DNA of 64,000 nucleotides, taken from positions 43,094-107,093 of the forward strand of contig JAHCJQ010000004.1 of NCBI GenBank assembly GCA_026126215.1, written 5' to 3'. The stretch's first letter is position 1. Every line of letters starts with the position of its first letter. Below the pieces are notes generated by a model. The model saw nothing but the letters and a program-made list of their open reading frames with translations, did no database searches and was not told where the DNA came from. Below are positions 35,201-43,164 of this stretch, piece by piece. The position numbers were made by a program, and so were the translations under genes. The stretch comes from Alphaproteobacteria bacterium. GTDB taxonomy: Bacteria; Pseudomonadota; Alphaproteobacteria; Ferrovibrionales; Ferrovibrionaceae.

Positions 35201-36376
35201 TCAGCCGCCGGCTTCCGCCACGGCCGGATCGGCGAGCCAGGAGCGCACGGCCCCGCCGCGCGCTCGCGCCTGTTCGGCCTGGAATATGCGGAGGAAGTGG
35301 AAGGCGAGGGAGGCCAGGGTCCAGAGGGCGACGAGCGCCATGCCGAGGTCTGGCCGGCCGGCGAGGGCGGCGAACATGAGGATCGCCACATTGGGATTGC
35401 GCCGTGCCGTGATCAGCCGGAAGCGGGTGTCGAGCGCCTGCCAGACGTGAATCTCGATACCGAACCGCCATAGGAAGTATCCCTCCTGCAGCCGGCCGAG
35501 AACATAGCCGCCGATCACGATCAGCAGGATCGGTATCTCCTCGCCGAGCGGCATGCCAGCCGCGTGCAGTCCGACGATCCAGGCCCAGTACCAGAAGGGC
35601 GGGCTGATCATGTCGATACCATGGTCGAAGACATCGCCGAGTTTGCTCGAGGTCAGGGTGACGCGCGCGAGCTTGCCATCCACCGTGTCGAGAAACGTCA
35701 TTATCCAGGCGCACAGGCAGCCGGTGAGGAACCAGCCGTTCCAGAAGGCGAGGAAAGCAAGTATCACGAACAGCAGGCTGACCCAGGTCACCATGTTGGG
35801 CGTGATGCCGCGATCGGCGCACCAGCGCGTGACGTGCACGGCGATCCGCGGCCAACAATATTTGGTGACAAAGTCGGTGGCGCCCTTGTAGGCGCCCATG
35901 AACATGCGCCATTCGATGTCCCGGCGCGTTGCTGGCGAAAGCCGGAGCGCGTAAGGGTCCGCACGCTTGCGGAGGGCATTCCGGTAGGCGGAGGTCACCT
36001 CGACCGGCTTGCGGCGCGGAAGTTCCGCCAGGGCGGGGTCCACCTCTTCCGTTGTCCTTCCGGCGAGCAGTTCGCGCGCCGCGGCCACCGATCCGGCCGG
36101 TACCACTGCGGCTGCCGCCCGCCCGTCATCGTCGAGCAGGATCATCGGTTCGGCGCGGGCGAGGTCGGCCAGCAGGTTCTCGTCCATCACATAGTCGAGG
36201 CGAAGCAGCAGGACGCGGTCGGCCCCGTCCGGCGCGACGTCGCCTTTCGCCAACGCGACGCCAGCCCGCGCGAGGGCACGACGATAGCGCTCGGCCGTCG
36301 TCATGCCCCAGATCGGCACGCCGGAACTGCCCACGCCCACGCCAATCAACTCGCTGCCCGCTGCCCTCGCCGTCAT
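35201..36376 (-). CDS. CDP-alcohol phosphatidyltransferase with degenerate N-terminal domain
   Basis: 391-aa membrane enzyme. The CDP-OH-P catalytic motif is complete: D233-G234-x2-A237-R238-x8-G247-x3-D251-x3-D255, followed by five or so membrane helices. The first 150 residues are soluble and look like a worn nucleotidyltransferase domain (RVLLLRLDYVMDENLLADLA, MILLDDDGRAAAAVVP) lacking the phosphate-binding loop. Bifunctional inositol-1-P cytidylyltransferase/CDP-alcohol transferases have this order of domains, so the alcohol could be inositol or glycerol based. ATG 36376 follows a 65-residue unrelated extension. It is first of the three-gene head-group operon. Confidence 0.85.
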   Translation of the reverse strand: MTARAAGSELIGVGVGSSGVPIWGMTTAERYRRALARAGVALAKGDVAPDGADRVLLLRLDYVMDENLLADLARAEPMILLDDDGRAAAAVVPAGSVAAARELLAGRTTEEVDPALAELPRRKPVEVTSAYRNALRKRADPYALRLSPATRRDIEWRMFMGAYKGATDFVTKYCWPRIAVHVTRWCADRGITPNMVTWVSLLFVILAFLAFWNGWFLTGCLCAWIMTFLDTVDGKLARVTLTSSKLGDVFDHGIDMISPPFWYWAWIVGLHAAGMPLGEEIPILLIVIGGYVLGRLQEGYFLWRFGIEIHVWQALDTRFRLITARRNPNVAILMFAALAGRPDLGMALVALWTLASLAFHFLRIFQAEQARARGGAVRSWLADPAVAEAGG

Positions 36377-36464
36377 TGGCCCGATTCTTTCATATGGCTC
36401 GTTCAGGATCGCGGCTTCGATTACACTGGATTTGCAGAAAAGGCGAGTATCCCAAGCGGACCGC

Positions 36465-37382
36465 ATGTTCACGATCGCGCACCTTTCCGACCCGCACCTG
36501 CCGCTGCCGCGCGCGCGCGCCGGCGAGCTGCTGTGCAAGCGGGTGCTCGGCTGGCAGTCCTGGCGCCGCAATCGCCGGCATATCCATGTCCCCGAAGTCC
36601 TGGCGCTGGTTCAGGCGGATATCCTCGCGCACGCGCCTGATCACATCGTGGTAACGGGGGATATCTGCAACATCTCGCTTCCAGCGGAATTCCGTGCCGG
36701 CGCCGGGTGGCTGGCCACGCTCGGGCCGCCGGAGCGCGTGAGCGTCATTCCCGGCAACCACGATGCCTATGTCGCGGTCGAGGAGGCAGTGGGGCTCGGC
36801 CTCTGGCGTGACTACATGCGGGGAGATACGGGCGAGGGGGTTCCTGCGGTGCGTATCCGCGGCGAGGTGGCGCTGGTCGGCCTTTCGAGCGCGGTGCCAA
36901 CACCCTGGTTCATGGCCAGTGGCCGGCTCGGAGAGGGACAGCTCGCGGCGCTGGGGCCGATGCTGCGGGCATTGGGCCGGCGCGGCCTTTTCCGGATCGT
37001 GATGGTGCACCATCCGCCGTATCGGGCGCGAGGTGGCTGGCGCAAGTCGCTGAGTGACGCTTCGCGGCTCGAGGAGGTGCTGAGTGCCGAGGGCGCCGAA
37101 CTGGTGCTGCACGGGCACGATCATCGTGCGGCGCTTGGTCGCATCGGCGAGCCGGCACAGCCTGTCCCGGTCCTGGGTGTGCCCTCCGCCTCGGCGCGCG
37201 CTGACGAGCATGGCCATGGCGCCGCCTGGAACCTCTATCGGATCGCCCGGGAAGGGGAAGGGTGGCGGGTTGGCGTCACGGTGCGGGGCGTCGCCACGGG
37301 CTCGGGCCGGATCGAGACCAAGGGCCAGTTCGATCTCCTCATCGAAGGCGCGAGGCAGGCCGGGATCAGTAACGCAGCGTGA
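36465..37382 (+). CDS. metallophosphoesterase (CpdA/class III type)
   Basis: 305-aa calcineurin-like phosphoesterase. Metal motifs occur in order: LSDPHL, VVTGDICN, IPGNHDAY, VHHPP and LHGHDH. These are the hallmarks of class III cyclic-nucleotide phosphodiesterases and of lipid-A type pyrophosphatases such as LpxH relatives, which cannot be separated by eye. ATG 36465 is immediately before the first strand. It is divergent from the CDP-alcohol transferase gene across 88 bases and overlaps the end of the DUF2141 gene by 17 bases. A pyrophosphatase acting on CDP-lipids would suit the neighbourhood, but that is speculative. Confidence 0.85.
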   Translation: MFTIAHLSDPHLPLPRARAGELLCKRVLGWQSWRRNRRHIHVPEVLALVQADILAHAPDHIVVTGDICNISLPAEFRAGAGWLATLGPPERVSVIPGNHDAYVAVEEAVGLGLWRDYMRGDTGEGVPAVRIRGEVALVGLSSAVPTPWFMASGRLGEGQLAALGPMLRALGRRGLFRIVMVHHPPYRARGGWRKSLSDASRLEEVLSAEGAELVLHGHDHRAALGRIGEPAQPVPVLGVPSASARADEHGHGAAWNLYRIAREGEGWRVGVTVRGVATGSGRIETKGQFDLLIEGARQAGISNAA

Positions 37383-37860
37383 TGCGCAGCGTCCTGGGGG
37401 CGCCGTCGATCCGGAAGCTGGCATCTTCGTGACGTGGCGGGCCCGGCGGGACCAGGCTCGGTGCGGCATCGTTGGAAAATCCATAGCCCTCGGTGGGCAG
37501 GCCGAAAAGGTTCCGGTTGAGCCGCCGGTCGCCGTTCTCGTCGTGATAGATGGCGATGGCATAGATACCGGGGCCCGGCAGAGGCAGGCAGAGGGTCGTT
37601 TCGCCCTCGCGCGCCGGCACGCGTTTACGCGCCAGCCGCTTGCCGGACTGCAGGAACTCCTCCGGCACCGCGCCATAGACGACGGCGACGATCTGGCCGT
37701 TGCCGCTGCGGACATTCGGGACCATGATCCTTGCCTCCGGCATGTCCGGCGCCCCTTCGCAGCCCGGCCCTTCGGCCGCCGCCCCGCCGGACTGGAGGAC
37801 CGAAACGAACAGGGCAAGTAGCAGCGCAAGACCGCGGATGCTTGGCGAACTGACGATCAT
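37366..37860 (-). CDS. DUF2141 secreted protein
   Basis: 164-aa exported protein with a signal peptide (GLALLLALFVSVLQSGGAAA). The DUF2141 pattern is present: a repeated beta-sandwich with IVAVVYGAVPEEFL, YAIAIYHDENGDRRLNRNLFGLPTEGYGFSND and a final beta strand. The DENGDRRLN loop looks calcium-binding. Family function unknown; DUF2141 proteins are often found near carotenoid or lipid genes. Start ATG 37860 faces the HIT-family gene across a 132-base divergent region carrying sequence elements shared with other gaps in the cluster. Confidence 0.82.
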   Translation of the reverse strand: MIVSSPSIRGLALLLALFVSVLQSGGAAAEGPGCEGAPDMPEARIMVPNVRSGNGQIVAVVYGAVPEEFLQSGKRLARKRVPAREGETTLCLPLPGPGIYAIAIYHDENGDRRLNRNLFGLPTEGYGFSNDAAPSLVPPGPPRHEDASFRIDGAPRTLRITLRY

Positions 37861-37941
37861 GTGACCTCTGCTACGTAGTCTCCGGGAGTTTTCGGGGCTT
37901 TGTCCTTTGCAAGGCAGGGAGCCTGCCACTAAACTCCCCAA

Positions 37942-37961
37942 ACGTTTCGAAATGTAACTTC
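37942..37961 (+). promoter_or_regulatory. direct repeat ACGTTTCGAA / ATGTAACTTC in the DUF2141-HIT divergent region
   Basis: Diverged copy of the 10-base-period repeat seen at 28477, 31371 and 31511 (13 of the first 17 bases identical to the 31511 copy). A nearby CTTTGCAAGG at 37905-37914 matches the TTGCAAAG core of the 31318 and 43020 elements on the opposite strand. It could control DUF2141 on the left and HIT-lptF-lptG on the right. Confidence 0.35.
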
Positions 37962-37992
37962 CCGCGATCGTCTGGAGAGCCGACGTCCAACT

Positions 37993-38433
37993 ATGAACGC
38001 GACTATGGCAAAATTCGGGTTCCCCGACACGCTGGTGGCCGAGGCGGACGGCTGGGCGGCACTGGTGCGTCCGCAACAGGTGACACTCGGCGCCATGGTT
38101 CTCGTCTGCCAGGAGCCGGTGGGCGCCTTCGGGCAGGTGAGCGCTGCCGGCTTCGCCGGTCTCGGCCGCATGGTCGCGCGCACCGAGAGTGCGCTCAAGG
38201 CCGCATTCAATTACGACAAGATCAATTTCGTCATGCTGATGATGGTCGATCCGGACGTGCATTTCCATGTCGTGCCGCGCTATGCGGGCGAGCGGATGTT
38301 TTCCGGCCAGACCTTTCAGGATGCCTACTGGCCGAAGCCTCCCGATCTGACCCAGCCCGCACCGCAACCCCCTGAACTGCTATCGGCGATCCGCGAGCGA
38401 ATCAGGAGCCACTGGCCACGCGAGATCGGCTGA
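37993..38433 (+). CDS. HIT-family protein
   Basis: 146-aa histidine-triad-type protein of the FHIT/diadenosine hydrolase branch. The signature reads DVHFHVVPRY, giving H-x-H-x-x-P instead of the full H-x-H-x-H-x-x, so the third His of the triad is changed. The usual N-terminal strand (LVRPQQVTLGAMVLV) and helix region are present. It may hydrolyse or transfer nucleotides; the loss of the middle triad position makes activity uncertain. It precedes lptF by 16 bases and is probably co-transcribed with it. Confidence 0.78.
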   Translation: MNATMAKFGFPDTLVAEADGWAALVRPQQVTLGAMVLVCQEPVGAFGQVSAAGFAGLGRMVARTESALKAAFNYDKINFVMLMMVDPDVHFHVVPRYAGERMFSGQTFQDAYWPKPPDLTQPAPQPPELLSAIRERIRSHWPREIG

Positions 38434-38449
38434 TCACCGGATTGGCAAG

Positions 38450-39628
38450 ATGGGGACCATCGACCGCTACATCCTGACGCAGATGGCCAAGCCACTGCTG
38501 CTTTCGGTATCGGTGGTGCTGATCGCGCTTCTTCTTGAGCGGATGTTGCGCCTGCTGGATCTGCTGGTGAACAAGGGAGGGCCGTTCTACCTCGTCTTCA
38601 AGATGATGGTGAACCTGGTGCCGCATTATCTCGGCATGGCCCTGCCGGCGGCGTTCTTCCTCAGTGTTCTTCTGGTGATTTCGCGGCTCGGCAGCGACAG
38701 CGAACTCGAGGCCATGCAGGGTTGCGGCTTCTCGCTGCGCCGGCTGATCGCGCCGTTATTCGCCTTCGGGGTGCTGCTCACCTGCTTCGCGGCGCTGCTT
38801 TTCGGATCGATCCAGCCCTTCGCGCGATATGCCTATCGGGCAGTGCACTACGTCGTGACCCATGCAGCCTGGGATGCGCAAATCGAGGAGGGTGCCTTCC
38901 TGTCCAGCGATGGCAAGCTCACCATCATGGCGCAGCGGGTCGAAGGCGGCGGCGCGCGCCTGGCCAAGGTCTTCGTGAACCAGGACCGGGAGGACGGCAG
39001 CGCGGTGACGACGACGGCGCGGGAAGGGGCGCTGACGCGCGACAGCGAGGGCTATCGCCTGCGCCTGCGCGATGGAGTGCAGATCCAGTCGCGGCTCGGC
39101 GAACCGCGCGCCAATATCATTACCTTCGCGGAGCTCAGCCTGCTGATCGACCTCGACAACGAAGTGGCACCGTTCCGCGCACGTGGCGACAGCGAGCGGG
39201 AGATGACACTTGTCGAGCTGTGGAAGGCAAGGCGGGGTAATTCCGTGGTGCCCGTGCCGCGGATCAACTCGGAGATGCACGGAAGGCTGGCGCGCGTCGG
39301 CAGCGTGCTCTTCCTGCCGCTTCTGGCGTTGCCGCTCGGGTTGGCCAGCCGGCGGGAACGGCGCTCGCACGGCCTTGTCGTCGCCTTCGTGCTGCTCTTC
39401 GCCTACCATCACGCGCTGCAATACGGCGAGGGCCTCGTGGATCGCGGCAGCGTCGGGCCGCTGGTCGGCATCTGGCTGCCCTTCGCCATGTTCTCGGGGT
39501 TCAGTCTCTGGATGTTCTTCCTGATCGGCGCCAAGCCCGGGGTCAATCCCTTCTCCCTGCTCCTCGAACGGCTCGAGCGGGCCACGCGCTGGCTCCGCTT
39601 CCTGCTCGCCCGTCCGCGGGCCGCCTGA
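38450..39628 (+). CDS. lptF: LptF-like LPS-export permease (YjgP/YjgQ family)
   Basis: 392-aa permease. It has three N-terminal helices (MAKPLLLSVSVVLIALLLERMLRLLD; GMALPAAFFLSVLLVISR), a periplasmic beta-jellyroll domain about 125-245, and three C-terminal helices (VLFLPLLALPLGLA). Together with LptG and LptB2 it extracts LPS from the inner membrane. The gene overlaps lptG by one base (TGATG). Location inside a sphingolipid cluster could mean a role in moving sphingolipids; alternatively this is just the housekeeping pair. Confidence 0.9.
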   Translation: MGTIDRYILTQMAKPLLLSVSVVLIALLLERMLRLLDLLVNKGGPFYLVFKMMVNLVPHYLGMALPAAFFLSVLLVISRLGSDSELEAMQGCGFSLRRLIAPLFAFGVLLTCFAALLFGSIQPFARYAYRAVHYVVTHAAWDAQIEEGAFLSSDGKLTIMAQRVEGGGARLAKVFVNQDREDGSAVTTTAREGALTRDSEGYRLRLRDGVQIQSRLGEPRANIITFAELSLLIDLDNEVAPFRARGDSEREMTLVELWKARRGNSVVPVPRINSEMHGRLARVGSVLFLPLLALPLGLASRRERRSHGLVVAFVLLFAYHHALQYGEGLVDRGSVGPLVGIWLPFAMFSGFSLWMFFLIGAKPGVNPFSLLLERLERATRWLRFLLARPRAA

Positions 39629-40701
39629 TGCTCACCATCGGCGTTTATGTATCGAGGCTGTTCCTCGGCCGCTTCCTGCTCTGCGCACTGGGCTTTACTG
39701 CCGTGATCCAGATTCTGGAACTGCTCGAGGTTACGCGCGACCTGGCAGTGCGGGGGGATGGCGGATTCCTGGTAACGCTGTACTATTTGGGCCTTCGGTT
39801 CCCTGCGGTTCTGGTCCAGACCGTCCCGCTCGCCGTGCTGATGGGAGCGCTGCTCGCGCTCCTGCACCTCGCGGCCAACAACGAGATCATCGCGCTGAAG
39901 TCGGTCGGCATCTCGTTCTATGCCGTGCTCGCATCGCTGCTGCCGGTCGGGCTGCTGGTGGCACTCGGCTATCATGTACTCGGCGATCTCGTCGCGCCGG
40001 CGGCCGACCGAAAGCTGCAATTCTGGTGGAACGAGACCACGCCGCTTGCCCAGCAATCGCTGCCGCCGCGCGCCTGGATGCGCGATGGCGACAGCGTCGT
40101 TGTGGTGGACCGGATTCATCCGCGCGGCGATGAGCTCTATGGCGTGACCATCCATGTGCGCGACGCGGCGGCCAACATGACGGAACGGCTGGTCGCCGAG
40201 CGGGCGCGCTATGAGGATGGGCAGTGGCGCCTTTATTCGGTGCATCGCCAGCTTGTGAACGAGGCCCCCGGGGCGCAGCGCGAGGAGATACCGATGCTGC
40301 CATGGGCGACCGGACTGACCCCGGCCAATATGGCGGAGATCGCCATGCCGCCGCGCATCTTCACGTTCGCGCAACTCCGTCGCGTCTTGAGCGGCGAGTG
40401 GGTCGGCTCCCGCGCGCAATACTACTACCAGACCAAGCTGCACAAGAAGATCGCCGGGCCGGTTTCGCTCCTGTTGCTGATACTGATCGCCGCGCCCGTG
40501 GCGCAGACCATTCGGCGCGAAGGAACAGGCGGCCTCGCCCTCGTGTTCGGCGTTATTCTCGGGTTCGGCTATTTCGTCGCCGACGGCCTCGTCCTGACCC
40601 TTGGCGAAGGCGGCCTGCTGCCGGGAATCGTCGCGGCCTGGATGCCGACCCTGATCTTCACCATGGTGAGCGGCGCCATCCTCCTGCATCGCGAGCACTG
40701 A
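39628..40701 (+). CDS. lptG: LptG-like LPS-export permease
   Basis: 357-aa partner of LptF. Helices at the N-terminus (LFLGRFLLCALGFTAVIQILEL; FPAVLVQTVPLAVLMGALLALLHL) flank a periplasmic domain about 125-240, and three helices follow with the KKIAGPVSLLLLILIAAPVAQ stretch. Translation is coupled to lptF. The ATP-binding LptB gene is not in the window, so it must be encoded elsewhere. Confidence 0.9.
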   Translation: MLTIGVYVSRLFLGRFLLCALGFTAVIQILELLEVTRDLAVRGDGGFLVTLYYLGLRFPAVLVQTVPLAVLMGALLALLHLAANNEIIALKSVGISFYAVLASLLPVGLLVALGYHVLGDLVAPAADRKLQFWWNETTPLAQQSLPPRAWMRDGDSVVVVDRIHPRGDELYGVTIHVRDAAANMTERLVAERARYEDGQWRLYSVHRQLVNEAPGAQREEIPMLPWATGLTPANMAEIAMPPRIFTFAQLRRVLSGEWVGSRAQYYYQTKLHKKIAGPVSLLLLILIAAPVAQTIRREGTGGLALVFGVILGFGYFVADGLVLTLGEGGLLPGIVAAWMPTLIFTMVSGAILLHREH

Positions 40702-40734
40702 CACGGGCTGCGGCCGGTCGGATCACGGGAACGT

Positions 40735-42987
40735 GTGTTCCTGTCCGAGCGCCCTGGATGCAGACTGCGATCTTCCTTTGGGAAGGCTGCTTTTGCCGCG
40801 GGGTTTGGCTTGTCCTTAGCGCGTGACAATCTGGACTTGGCATCGCCACGGCCGGCTGGTCTGCGCTGGCGGCTCGGCGTGCGCTCGGTGCTGTCGGCCA
40901 TGATCATCTTTACCGGCGTCGCCACTGCGCTGATCGTGCATTCGGTCTGGACTTTCACTTCCGGGCGGAACCTGCGCGAGGTGGTGGCACAGCTCAACCG
41001 TCAGATCGTCACCTCCGTGCGGCATGATCTGGCCGATCTCCTCGCCGGAGCGGAGGCTGCGCGGGAGGCGCTGCGCACCATCTTCTTCCAGGGCGTGATC
41101 GAGGCCAAGGACGAGGCCCGTCGGGAATTCATCTTTCTTTCACTGCTGCAGTCGAACCCAAGCTTTTCCTGGGTGGTGCTGGGTTTCCCCAACGGGGACT
41201 TCTTCGGTGCCCAGAAGGCTTCCGATAGCGAAATCCGCATGGTCGAAGTGCGGCCGCCGGAGAACGGCGATGGACTGGCGATGCGGGTCGACCGCTATCG
41301 CATCGTCACCGACGATATCGAGTTCCGCGAGCGACTTGTCGAGCCGCACGGCTTTCGGGCGACGGGTCAGCCCTGGTTCGCCGCGGCCTTTGCCGCCGGC
41401 CGGCCGGTCTGGGCCGAGGTCAGTGACTTCCCCACGCGAATCCGGCCCGCCATCGCCACCGCGACCCGCCTAGTCGTGTATCAGGAGTTCGTCGGCGTGA
41501 TCGCCATCGCTATCGAACTGGAGCGCATCTCGCGCTTTCTTGAGGGCCTGACCGTCGGCAAGACCGGGGCAGCCTACATCCTTTCGGCGGATGGACGCGT
41601 CATTGCCTCCTCGCAGGCCTCCGGTACGGCAGCGGACAATCTGCCGGAACGGGAAATGCCCTCCTGGCGGCGGCTTGCCGAAGCCCGTGCCGGGGAAGAG
41701 CCGATGCTCTCCGTGACCCTGAACGCGCTGCGCCGCCAGCGCATCCTTCTGGAGACGATCGACGATACGACCGAGATCGAGTACCGCCAGCCGGGCAGCG
41801 ATGCCACCTATTTCGTCACTCTCACGCCGCTGCCCTTCGCGGGCTGGACCATCGCCACGGTCATCCCGGCGGAGGACTTCCTGGGCGATGTGGCGGAAAA
41901 CACGCGGCGACTGGTCTGGGCACTGATCTTCTTCGTCATCGTCGTCGCGGCCGGCGGCACGCTGCTGGGCAATCTCGTGATCGTCAATCCGATCCGGCGG
42001 ATCATCGATCAGTTGCGGCATGTGGAGAAGTTCATGCTGGAGCGCATCGAGCGCGTTCCCTCGCCGCTGGCCGAACTGGAGCGGCTCTCCGGCGGACTCG
42101 TGCAGATGGGACAGGGGCTTGCCTCGTTCCAGAAGTTCCTGCCCACCGAGCTGGTCCGCGTCCTCGTCGCGCAAGGAGTGGCCGCTCGCCCCGGCGGCGA
42201 GCGGCGCGAGCTGACCGTGATGTTCACCGACCTCGTCGGTTTCACTTCTCTCTCCGAACGTCTCGGCCATGACATCGTGCCGCTTCTCGCGGGCTATCTC
42301 GGCCGCATGTCCGAGGTGGTGGAGAAGGAGGGGGGCACGGTCGACAAGTTCATCGGCGATGCGGTGATGGCCTTCTGGGGCGCGCCGCTCGCCATGCAGG
42401 ATCATGCGCTCGCCGCCTGCCGGGCCGCGCTCGCCGGCCAGCGCCTGCTCGCTTCCATGCGGCGTGAAGCGGCGAAAACCGGCATGCCCGAGTTGCATAT
42501 GCGCATCGGCCTCAATACCGGGCGGATGCTGGTCGGCAATATCGGTTCGGAGGCGCGGCTCAACTACACGGTCATCGGCGATCCGGTCAACCTCGCCAGC
42601 CGGCTCGAGGCGCTGAACAAGCTCTACGGCACCGCGATCCTGATCGGCCCGGAAACGCGCCGGCAGGCGGGAGACGCCATCATCGTCCGCCATGTCGACC
42701 GGGTCGCGGTCTATGGGCGGGACGAGCCCGTCGATGTCTTCGAGTTGCTGGGGATGGCGGGCGAATCCGATGGCCTGATGTCGCTTGGCTGGGTGCGCGC
42801 CTACGAGCAGGGACTTGCCCTCTACTTCGCCGCCGACTGGGCTGGGGCGACCCGGGCCTTCACCGATGCGGATCGCCTGCGCGGCGGCGACCCGGCCGCC
42901 CAAGCCATGCTGGCGCGAATCCGCGCCCGCCCGAATCCTGCTTCGGACGACGGCTGGAGCGGCGTCGAGGTGCTGGCGGAAAAATGA
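40735..42987 (+). CDS. membrane class III adenylate/guanylate cyclase with Cache-type sensor and HAMP
   Basis: Receptor cyclase of about 750 aa. A membrane helix at about 54-76 (SVLSAMIIFTGVATALIVHSV) precedes a large periplasmic Cache-like sensor (about 80-390; TRLVVYQEFVGVIAIAIEL, GAAYILSADGRVIASS). A second helix at about 393-418 and a HAMP segment follow. The class III cyclase domain (about 490-660) shows the metal aspartate in FTDLVGFTSL, the KFIGDAVMAFWG loop, and NTGRMLVGNIGSEARLNYTVIGDPVNLASRLE with transition-state Asn/Arg. The C-terminal 70 residues are an extra tail. GTG 40735 is the longest start; the true start is uncertain because 50 residues precede the first helix. Confidence 0.88.
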   Translation: MFLSERPGCRLRSSFGKAAFAAGFGLSLARDNLDLASPRPAGLRWRLGVRSVLSAMIIFTGVATALIVHSVWTFTSGRNLREVVAQLNRQIVTSVRHDLADLLAGAEAAREALRTIFFQGVIEAKDEARREFIFLSLLQSNPSFSWVVLGFPNGDFFGAQKASDSEIRMVEVRPPENGDGLAMRVDRYRIVTDDIEFRERLVEPHGFRATGQPWFAAAFAAGRPVWAEVSDFPTRIRPAIATATRLVVYQEFVGVIAIAIELERISRFLEGLTVGKTGAAYILSADGRVIASSQASGTAADNLPEREMPSWRRLAEARAGEEPMLSVTLNALRRQRILLETIDDTTEIEYRQPGSDATYFVTLTPLPFAGWTIATVIPAEDFLGDVAENTRRLVWALIFFVIVVAAGGTLLGNLVIVNPIRRIIDQLRHVEKFMLERIERVPSPLAELERLSGGLVQMGQGLASFQKFLPTELVRVLVAQGVAARPGGERRELTVMFTDLVGFTSLSERLGHDIVPLLAGYLGRMSEVVEKEGGTVDKFIGDAVMAFWGAPLAMQDHALAACRAALAGQRLLASMRREAAKTGMPELHMRIGLNTGRMLVGNIGSEARLNYTVIGDPVNLASRLEALNKLYGTAILIGPETRRQAGDAIIVRHVDRVAVYGRDEPVDVFELLGMAGESDGLMSLGWVRAYEQGLALYFAADWAGATRAFTDADRLRGGDPAAQAMLARIRARPNPASDDGWSGVEVLAEK

Positions 42988-43019
42988 ACGGGCTATCCCG
43001 TAACCGCTTGATTCAACGC

Positions 43020-43042
43020 AGTAACATTTCCTTGCAAAGAGT
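43020..43042 (+). promoter_or_regulatory. shared element AGTAAC-N6-TTGCAAAGAGT, copy 2
   Basis: AGTAAC at 43020-43025, then six bases, then TTGCAAAGAGT at 43032-43042, followed by TACT. It repeats the 17 fixed bases at 31318-31340. AGTAAC and the following GTTACT (43041-43046) also form an inverted repeat. It lies 123 bases upstream of the fatty acid hydroxylase start in a 177-base gap. Confidence 0.45.
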
Positions 43043-43164
43043 TACTTAGGGGGCGGGGGAGCAGGCCATATTGTGCAGCCGTCTCAATTGCTTGCGCGCA
43101 TGGGCCGGTCCCGCCGGGATGACGGTACGTCCGGCGGGCGCGGCAGGACAGCGACAGGTTGCGA

